Below are positions 20,858 to 25,464 of a stretch of 25,464 bases of DNA, in pieces. Below the pieces are notes generated by a model that did not search any database, was not told the origin of the DNA, and was given only the letters and a program-made list of their open reading frames with translations. The stretch's first letter is position 1; each line of letters starts with the position of its first letter. This DNA comes from a virus. The stretch is from positions 1 to 25,464 of IMG/VR virus record IMGVR_UViG_3300034146_000024. One strand, given 5' to 3'. The position numbers and the translations under genes are program-made.

Positions 20858-22048
20858 CTAACGAGTCGCTGCCTTCCCGATCAGCGCCCCTAGAGACAGC
20901 TCGGCCGGTCCGTCCTCTTTGACGATGCCGTCGGTCGTCTGCCTGAAGAGGGCACCGAGGATGATCTGCCGGTCCGCTTCTTCGGCCGCGCGCTCCCTGG
21001 TCAGCGCTAGATAAGTGGTGGTCATCACCGCGCGCTCGCCGGCATCGTGGCGCAAGTGCCGCTCGCTGAGGTAGATCTTCGTTAGGAGGCGACCAATCCA
21101 GAAGGTCAGAGCTGCCATCGAGAGAAGGCCGCCGGATATGATCACGTAGACGGTGCTGGGAACGGCCGTCGCATTGAGCAAAATTGCGGCGGCGCCGAGA
21201 AAAGCGGTGAGAAGCAGCGCCAAGGCCGCCGGGAAGAATAGATAGAGCAGTCGCCTGGCCGTTTGCTCCGCCTTCGAATGCTCCGCCTCCTTGCCGCGCC
21301 AATATTCGACCGGCGCCTGAAGCCGCATCTGCTCCTTGAATGCCTGGTCCGTCGCGCGGATTTCCGCGACAGCATCGGTCGCGTCCGCCGTCCAAACCCC
21401 TTGGGCGTTTGTCCAGGCGTCGCGCCGCATCCGCAGCGCCCTTATCGACAGGCGGAATCCGCGCTTCAGCAGGCGCTTGAACTCAGTGCTCTGCTCCTCC
21501 CGGATCTTCTCGATCCGGTCAGCCGCCGAAATTTGCGCAGATCGATAGTTGGCCCGTTCTTTGGACAAGCGTGTTGCCAGAGCCGCAGGCTCGACAAGCC
21601 CCGGTACGATAAACAGGATCGCACCCCTCACTTGCTCCGGGTTTCCGTTGCTGAGGTTCACCGCGCCGAGGTGGTAGGCGTAGGCAAAGGCTGCGGCTGC
21701 CTCGCCGGCAGCGTCTTTTATGTCGAGTATGAGTGCGCCGACCTCTGAGGTGGACAGCCGAAGGCTCCCCGTCGAGCGAGAGAAATTCTCTTCGATCATG
21801 CTCCGCATGACATCCATGCTGTGGCCGGCGGTCCGGTAGGTCTCGATGTGACCTTCAATGCTGTCGAAGGCATTGACTACGGACGAAATCGACCCCGGGT
21901 TGTACGTTCTTTGCGTGTCCCGCAGCCATTCCCAATAGGCCCCTTCTGATCGGACCCACTTCCTTAGATGCTCCCAAGTCCGGAACTCCGTCGGCCCCGA
22001 AGGATCCCCGACCTGCACCAGAAGCTTCTTCTCTTTGTCGTCTGCCAC
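20858..22048 (-). CDS. DUF6161-like membrane protein, accessory
   Basis: This 396-aa protein has a soluble N-terminal region (1-240, helical), the stretch MRLQAPVEYWRGKEAEHSKA, two membrane spans (about 267-292 and 298-322) and a conserved-looking C-terminus (LSERHLRHDAGERAVMTTTY, then LALTRERAAEEADRQIILGA and LFRQTTDGIVKEDGPAE). The H-L-x-x-D-A-x-E-R, T-Y-L-A-L-T, A-L-F-R and D-G-I-V-K-x-D-G series fits DUF6161 as I remember it. The function is unknown. GTG 22048 is the likely start because the longer frame upstream is Arg-rich; its ribosome site is poor. It converges with the lipoprotein gene, leaving a 14-bp gap. A cargo or defence gene is a fair guess. Confidence 0.6.
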   Translation of the reverse strand: MADDKEKKLLVQVGDPSGPTEFRTWEHLRKWVRSEGAYWEWLRDTQRTYNPGSISSVVNAFDSIEGHIETYRTAGHSMDVMRSMIEENFSRSTGSLRLSTSEVGALILDIKDAAGEAAAAFAYAYHLGAVNLSNGNPEQVRGAILFIVPGLVEPAALATRLSKERANYRSAQISAADRIEKIREEQSTEFKRLLKRGFRLSIRALRMRRDAWTNAQGVWTADATDAVAEIRATDQAFKEQMRLQAPVEYWRGKEAEHSKAEQTARRLLYLFFPAALALLLTAFLGAAAILLNATAVPSTVYVIISGGLLSMAALTFWIGRLLTKIYLSERHLRHDAGERAVMTTTYLALTRERAAEEADRQIILGALFRQTTDGIVKEDGPAELSLGALIGKAATR

Positions 22049-22191
22049 TGCTGGTCCCCGCGTTGACCTCCAGCATCGGCGACGCAGGCGGCTTGCACAA
22101 GCTCCGATCCCCAGCGGTGTGGGGTGCTTCCGAGCCATTTCGGACCTAATGCCGCTCGCGCTCCTGTCCGCGGGCGCTACTTGTCGAAACC

Positions 22192-22467
22192 GTGGAAAGA
22201 GCGCGGCTCCGGCACCTCGTTCGTGGAATGGCTGCGGCGCGGCGGCGGCGCATCCCTGCCTATGTCCTTCGCAATGGCGTGGTCGTCGCCGCGATCGAAC
22301 CGCCCGACTTCCGGCTGCGGTTCTACCCGGACGGGAGAAAAATTCCACGACCGGGCGAGTCGCTCTCTTCCCCAAAGCCGGAATGGCCGATTAGCACAAA
22401 GCAGGAACACCGCACCGATTCGCCGGAGCAGGGACGTGCCGCGACCGAAGATGAAGATGGGCTTTGA
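22192..22467 (+). CDS. Small hypothetical protein
   Basis: This frame of up to 91 aa contains a protein-like stretch (IPAYVLRNGVVVAAIEPPDF, then RLRFYPDGRKIPRPGE), followed by a Glu/Pro-rich, probably disordered end. The start may be GTG 22192 or ATG 22228; neither has a strong ribosome site. It overlaps the next + gene by 17 nt, suggesting coupling. It diverges from the DUF6161-like gene across 143 bp, where promoters for both could lie, though I saw no clear -35/-10 pair. No family recognised. Confidence 0.45.
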   Translation: MERARLRHLVRGMAAARRRRIPAYVLRNGVVVAAIEPPDFRLRFYPDGRKIPRPGESLSSPKPEWPISTKQEHRTDSPEQGRAATEDEDGL

Positions 22468-22732
22468 GCCGAAGCAGGCGCCGAGGCGTGCCGCCCCGCC
22501 GATGACACGCGCCCACCGGGAGCATCTGGAGCGCAAGGGGGCGCTGGCGCCGTATCGCTATCGCGTCATGATCTTCGATCGGGCGGTGACGCCTTGGCGC
22601 TCGGACGAGCAGGAGACGCTTCGCGACGCGGTCCGCGGCGGCCACGGCACCGTCTGCGAGCAGACCGGCATCCTCTTCATGACCGTTCCGGCCTGGATCC
22701 AGTGGGAGAAGCTGGAGCGGTCACCTGCCTAA
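22451..22732 (+). CDS. Small hypothetical protein
   Basis: This 93-aa protein begins MKMGFEPKQAPRRAAPPMTR and has YRYRVMIFDRAVTPWRSDEQ and GHGTVCEQTGILFMTVPAWI, ending QWEKLERSPA. A basic N-terminus is followed by a mixed alpha/beta core. I do not recognise it. ATG 22451 or 22457 is the start. Its last 56 bases overlap, tail to tail, the leftward membrane protein gene. The longer open frame upstream (from 22124) is not protein-like. It may be a small regulator or a leftover accessory gene. Confidence 0.5.
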   Translation: MKMGFEPKQAPRRAAPPMTRAHREHLERKGALAPYRYRVMIFDRAVTPWRSDEQETLRDAVRGGHGTVCEQTGILFMTVPAWIQWEKLERSPA

Positions 22733-23342
22733 ACCGTCGTACGAGATGCAGCTTTGAGGCGTCCACCATTCTGACTCCTTCGAACGTCCACAGCGCTAGC
22801 CGCTGCGGGTCCTGAGCAATGGGAACGCCGACGAAAACGTCCTTTTCGGTGCGGTAGACGAAGCAGTGGTCATAGCACGTCTCGACCAGCGCCCGTTCGA
22901 TCGACTTCGCCTTCCATGTGCCTGTTATCTTGCCGCCGACGCCCACGGCGAACAGAAGGGTAAGGAGGGCATAGAACGGGGCAATGAAGCGCACGAAGCG
23001 GTCGTACCGAAGTAATCCGGGCGGCAATTCGCTAGGAGGCCGGCCTCTAAGAGCCTGGTGCCGGGCGTACGCGACCACGCCGACCAGAACGGTCGGAAGA
23101 ACAAGGGCTATAAGCAAAGGTTCGAAGCCCCGCGCCAGCGTCGAGTGGAACGGCTCGGTGATCGCGTCGCCCGTGAGGCCATAGCGGGTGAACACATGTT
23201 GCCGCTCGACCCATGCCGCGAAATACAACAGGGCGCTGATTGTTAGCGCCGCAGGAGCTGCGGCAGCGAGAAGGGTGCCGGCGGTGAATGCCGCCAGAGC
23301 CCCGGGCCGCGGCGGTTCTTGACGCTCCTGCTCACCGCTCAT
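22677..23342 (-). CDS. Three-TM membrane protein coupled to the repressor, possible superinfection exclusion
   Basis: This 221-aa protein has membrane spans at about 15-45, 74-93 and 116-136, separated by a loop with RQHVFTRYGLTGDAITEPFH. A soluble C-terminal domain (ALVETCYDHCFVYRTEKDVF and VGVPIAQDPQRLALWTFEGV) follows. Its ATG overlaps the repressor stop (ATGA, 23339-23342), so it is expected to be made in the lysogen whenever the repressor is. Genes in this place often give immunity or exclusion, but no known exclusion protein is recognised here. Confidence 0.6.
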   Translation of the reverse strand: MSGEQERQEPPRPGALAAFTAGTLLAAAAPAALTISALLYFAAWVERQHVFTRYGLTGDAITEPFHSTLARGFEPLLIALVLPTVLVGVVAYARHQALRGRPPSELPPGLLRYDRFVRFIAPFYALLTLLFAVGVGGKITGTWKAKSIERALVETCYDHCFVYRTEKDVFVGVPIAQDPQRLALWTFEGVRMVDASKLHLVRRFRQVTAPASPTGSRPERS

Positions 23343-24013
23343 GCCGCCACATGCACCTTACTGCTCCAGACGATGCGGCCGAGGATCTCCAGGTCCAGGC
23401 TCTCGTCCTGCCGGTCGAGGTCGATGGGCTGGTACGCGGGGTTGCTGCTGACGACCCGGATCGTCCGGCCCTGGAACTGGATCCGCTTCACCAGCAGCGC
23501 GTCGTCGAGGCGCAGGGCGTAGAGCCCGTCGCGCGGATCCCGCCGCGTCCGGTCGACCATCACCCAGTCGCCGTCGTGCAGATCCGGCACCATGCTGTCC
23601 CCCTGGACGCGGAGCAGCTCGAGCTGGTCGTCATGCCCGAATGACCGGCGCAGCCAGGCGCGCGGGAAAAGCCAGTCCGCCTGCCGCACCGCCCGCCCGG
23701 CCGCCTCGGTGCCGCCGCCTGCCGAGAGCGACGGCGTCAGCATGGGCAGGCTGACCAAATCCTCCTCCGCAGCCGGCGAGGGCGGGCCGTCGCGGCCGGT
23801 GAACAGCCAGTCCAGCGAGACGCCGAGGGCGGCGGCGATCTTCAGCCCGTTGTCGGCGGTGCGGATGCCGTCGCGGACATAGTCGCGAAGCGTGTTGTTC
23901 GGGACGCCGGACGCCTGGCTCAGCCAGGCGAGCCCCCGATCGCCCAGAGCGTCGAGAATTCGTGCGCCCACCGGATTTTCGGTTTTCGGGCGTTGACGGC
24001 CGCGGTCGGTCAC
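23339..24013 (-). CDS. Phage repressor, S24 peptidase family (LexA/CI-like)
   Basis: This 224-aa protein has an N-terminal helix-turn-helix (about 15-72: AWLSQASGVPNNTLRDYVRD, with IAAALGVSLDWLFTG) and a C-terminal S24 domain. Ser140 in RVQGDSMVPDLHDGDWVMVD and Lys176 in LLVKRIQ form the Ser-Lys dyad. Ala98-Gly99 is a candidate self-cleavage bond, so RecA-induced inactivation is possible. The start is GTG 24013, placed by the loss of protein-like sequence upstream; GGATAG is a weak ribosome site. It should hold the lysogenic state by binding the operators at 24019-24043 and near 24370, and so differs from the non-cleaved Mu c repressor. Confidence 0.88.
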   Translation of the reverse strand: MTDRGRQRPKTENPVGARILDALGDRGLAWLSQASGVPNNTLRDYVRDGIRTADNGLKIAAALGVSLDWLFTGRDGPPSPAAEEDLVSLPMLTPSLSAGGGTEAAGRAVRQADWLFPRAWLRRSFGHDDQLELLRVQGDSMVPDLHDGDWVMVDRTRRDPRDGLYALRLDDALLVKRIQFQGRTIRVVSSNPAYQPIDLDRQDESLDLEILGRIVWSSKVHVAA

Positions 24014-24021
24014 GCTATCCG
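23993..24021 (+). promoter_or_regulatory. Candidate early promoter (rightward)
   Basis: TTGACG (23993-23998) is followed after 17 bp by TATCCG (24016-24021). The -35 is good and the -10 is weak. Transcription would start near 24028 and run into the Ner-like gene and transposase. The -10 overlaps the operator dyad that begins at 24019, so repressor binding would block it. Confidence 0.45.
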
Positions 24022-24043
24022 AACTTTCGTAACGAGTTTTCGG
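24019..24043. promoter_or_regulatory. Operator dyad between repressor and early genes
   Basis: CCGAA (24019-24023) and TTCGG (24039-24043) form the outer arms, and TCGT-A-ACGA (24027-24035) the centre, giving a 25-bp imperfect palindrome just upstream of the repressor start. Part of it recurs at 24367-24387. TTTTCGG also occurs twice inside the repressor gene (23976-23989). It is the likely binding site of the repressor, the Ner-like protein or both. Confidence 0.55.
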
Positions 24044-24079
24044 ACTCTCGTGCTGAGGCCATAAGGACCGGAACCGACG

Positions 24080-24322
24080 ATGATCGTGGGGGGAATGCAC
24101 CCGGAGGATGTGAAGGCAGCGCTCCGCAAGCGGTTCCGCAGCGTCGCCGCCTTCGAACGGGCCCAAGGTCTGCCGGCGAAGTCGGTCAGCGAGATCTTCC
24201 GCGGACGTAAGAGCGCCCGGGTTTCCGGCGCCATCGAAGCTGCTCTCAACACGCCCCCCTCAAGTAGCAACGACGAAGTTTCGCACGGCGCGCCCCTCAT
24301 TACTGTCGGAGAGCGCGCGTGA
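24080..24322 (+). CDS. Ner-like DNA-binding regulator
   Basis: In this 80-aa protein the core MHPEDVKAALRKRFRSVAAF, followed by ERAQGLPAKSVSEIFRGRKS and ARVSGAIEAAL, matches the Ner/Nlp helix-turn-helix family (W/H-P-x-D-V/I-x-x-x-L-R-x-R). In Mu, Ner represses both the repressor and early promoters after induction. The start is ATG 24080 or ATG 24095; the second is where family proteins usually begin, but GGGGGGA sits very close to it. It is the first rightward early gene, 91 bp before the transposase. The last 25 residues are an unstructured tail. Confidence 0.75.
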   Translation: MIVGGMHPEDVKAALRKRFRSVAAFERAQGLPAKSVSEIFRGRKSARVSGAIEAALNTPPSSSNDEVSHGAPLITVGERA

Positions 24323-24366
24323 CCTCCGCTTACCAGAGGGCCTTGCAAGAGTCAGTCCCCGTAACT

Positions 24367-24398
24367 TGTCCGAAATCTCGGAACGGAACGTCGTTCCG
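24367..24398. promoter_or_regulatory. Second operator-like site before the transposase gene
   Basis: From 24367 the sequence repeats the first site: T-x-TCCGAA-x-T-x-TCG-x-AACG, 15 of 21 positions equal to 24017-24037. Next to it is a perfect palindrome CGGAACG-T-CGTTCCG (24384-24398). The site ends 15 bp before the transposase ATG. It may be an internal operator like those that also serve transposition in Mu. Confidence 0.5.
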
Positions 24399-24413
24399 GT
24401 ATCGGAGGCGGGG

Positions 24414-25464
24414 ATGACTGCGGACGGGGGGACACACTACAGCGCCGCTCAGCTGGCGCAGCTGACGCTGCCCGGCCTGCCGAAGAGCAAGCGCGGGATC
24501 CACATTGCCGCGGAGCGGGAGGGGTGGACCTTCGTCGAGCGACAGGGCCGCGGCGGCGGGCGCCTCTACGCCTTCGCCGACCTCCCCGAGCCCGCCCGCA
24601 AGGCGCTCGAGGAGAAGCGCGCCCGCCTCGTCCCGGCCAACCTCCGGCCGGTCGGCCGGCCCAAGGGTTCGGACTTCTTCAGCCGCCATCCCGACGTCGC
24701 CGACGCGGTGGAGGCGATCATCGCCGAGCGCCAGCTCGCCGCCCCCCGGATCCTCGAGCTGCTCGCGCAGCGGTTCGTCGCGCTTCCCTCCCGGCGGACC
24801 CTCGCCCGCTTCATCCTCAGCCTGGAGCGGCGCAAGCCGGCGCTCCTCGCGTCGGTCCGCGACCCCGACGCCTACAAGAGCCGCTACAAGCTCGCGCTGG
24901 GCCGCGCCGACGGCGCCGCCACCTACGCCCACCAGGTATGGGAGCTGGACACCACCAAGGTCGACGTCCTGACCAAGGGCGGCCGCAAGATGGTCTTCGG
25001 GGTGATCGACCGCTACTCGCGCCGCGCCCGCTTCATGGTCGGCGAGAGCGAGAGCGGCCAGGCCGTCCGCCGGCTCCTCGTCGAGACGATCCGCCTCTGG
25101 GGCGTGATGCCGGAGACGGTCGCGACCGACAACGGCTCCGGCTACATCAACAAGTCGATCGTCACCGCGCTCGAGACGCTGGGCATCAGGCACTGGCGGT
25201 GCCCGCCGGGCAGCCCCGAGAAGAAGCCCTTCGTCGAGCGCGTGTTCGGCACCTTCACCCGCGAGCGCGCCGAGCTGCTAGGCGGCTATGCCGGCCACAA
25301 CGTCGCCCAGGCCCAGCAGCTGAGGGGCAAGGCGAAGAAGGAAACCGGCCTCGCCGTCATCGTGCCGGAGCTGGACGCCGAGGAGCTTCAGCGGATCCTC
25401 GATGCCTGGGTGGACGGCGTCTACCACCACCGCGAGCATAGCGGCATCCGCACCACGCCGTTCA
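24414..25464 (+). CDS. MuA-type DDE transposase, 5' part (runs off the window)
   Basis: 350 codons are visible from ATG 24414 (GGAGG 6-10 nt upstream) to the window end, without a stop. Residues 8-55 (YSAAQLAQLTLPGLPKSKRG, then REGWTFVERQGRGGGRLYAF) are a Mu-type winged-helix DNA-binding domain that binds the phage ends or enhancer. Residues 175-300 are an RNase-H-like integrase core: Asp179 in WELDTTKVDV, Asp239 in VATDNGSGYI and Glu275 in SPEKKPFVERVFGTF. The last two are 35 residues apart, as in the classical DD35E type. The target-activator (MuB-like) gene and the rest of the early region would lie further right. Confidence 0.93.
   Translation, partial: MTADGGTHYSAAQLAQLTLPGLPKSKRGIHIAAEREGWTFVERQGRGGGRLYAFADLPEPARKALEEKRARLVPANLRPVGRPKGSDFFSRHPDVADAVEAIIAERQLAAPRILELLAQRFVALPSRRTLARFILSLERRKPALLASVRDPDAYKSRYKLALGRADGAATYAHQVWELDTTKVDVLTKGGRKMVFGVIDRYSRRARFMVGESESGQAVRRLLVETIRLWGVMPETVATDNGSGYINKSIVTALETLGIRHWRCPPGSPEKKPFVERVFGTFTRERAELLGGYAGHNVAQAQQLRGKAKKETGLAVIVPELDAEELQRILDAWVDGVYHHREHSGIRTTPF

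Larger units (their letters stand above)
1..25464. mobile_element. Mu-like transposable prophage with siphovirus-type tail, incomplete at both edges
   Basis: A MuA-type transposase, a Ner-like regulator, a divergent S24 repressor, Mu-type head genes, a non-contractile tail module and a lysis cassette are contiguous. Early genes run rightward from about 24 kb and late genes leftward from about 18.6 kb, a divergent plan that resembles BcepMu more than Mu itself. No phage end with flanking target duplication could be fixed inside the window. Both edges fall inside genes, and the left-edge gene could be phage or host. Confidence 0.85.

Noticed and set aside
23976-23989. Tandem TTTTCGG TTTTCGG inside the repressor gene as a separate operator
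   Set aside because: Resembles the arm of the 24019 dyad but lacks the other half and lies within coding sequence; noted only with the operator.
24330-25193. Leftward open frame opposite the transposase
   Set aside because: The + strand here encodes an unmistakable DDE transposase; the leftward product is low-complexity and crosses the operator region.
1-25464. CRISPR array, tRNA, rRNA or insertion sequence
   Set aside because: No regularly spaced long repeats, no cloverleaf or rRNA-like stretch and no second transposase with flanking inverted repeats were seen.

Overview
The window is most of one Mu-like (transposable) prophage in a high-GC bacterium. The GC content and the style of the proteins suggest an alphaproteobacterium, perhaps a sphingomonad; this is inferred from the sequence alone. 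The type is shown by a MuA-type DDE transposase with an N-terminal Mu DNA-binding domain at the right edge, a Ner-like regulator just before it, a divergent S24-family repressor, and Mu-type head genes (gpI-like protease with a nested scaffold, gpG-like morphogenesis protein, gp36/DUF1320-like protein). The tail is of the long non-contractile kind: tail terminator, tail tube, G/GT chaperones with a -1 frameshift, and a long tape measure. No sheath or contractile baseplate gene is seen.

Layout, left to right. Positions 1-98 hold the end of an unidentified + strand gene. Positions 99-328 hold short A-tract repeats and three hairpins. From 329 to 18594 one long, tightly overlapped operon runs leftward. 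Read in its own direction it starts with head genes (protease/scaffold, decoration protein, major capsid, connector-type proteins), passes to tail genes (terminator, tube, G/GT, tape measure, a 1131-aa tip and receptor-binding protein, three small tail proteins), and ends with lysis genes (holin-like membrane anchor fused to a GH19 endolysin, an unknown protein, and overlapping inner and outer spanins). Most junctions are ATGA or TGATG overlaps. The exceptions are the three gaps around the decoration and capsid genes, which hold strong hairpins.

Positions 18595-18884 form a hairpin-rich leader. Positions 18885-23342 are accessory DNA: a four-gene leftward cassette (two tiny basic proteins sharing a C-terminal motif, a SLATT-like two-TM protein, an unknown protein), a rightward lipoprotein, a leftward DUF6161-like membrane protein, two small rightward genes, and a three-TM protein overlapping the repressor gene. 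Defence or superinfection exclusion is a reasonable guess for several of these, but nothing in the sequence proves it. Positions 23339-25464 are the switch: repressor leftward, operator and early promoter, Ner-like gene and transposase rightward. The transposase runs off the window.

Terminase, portal and MuF-type genes, which normally precede the Mu-type protease, are absent from the window. The accessory block sits where they would be expected, so the late region seems to be split, with those genes probably on the + strand outside the window.
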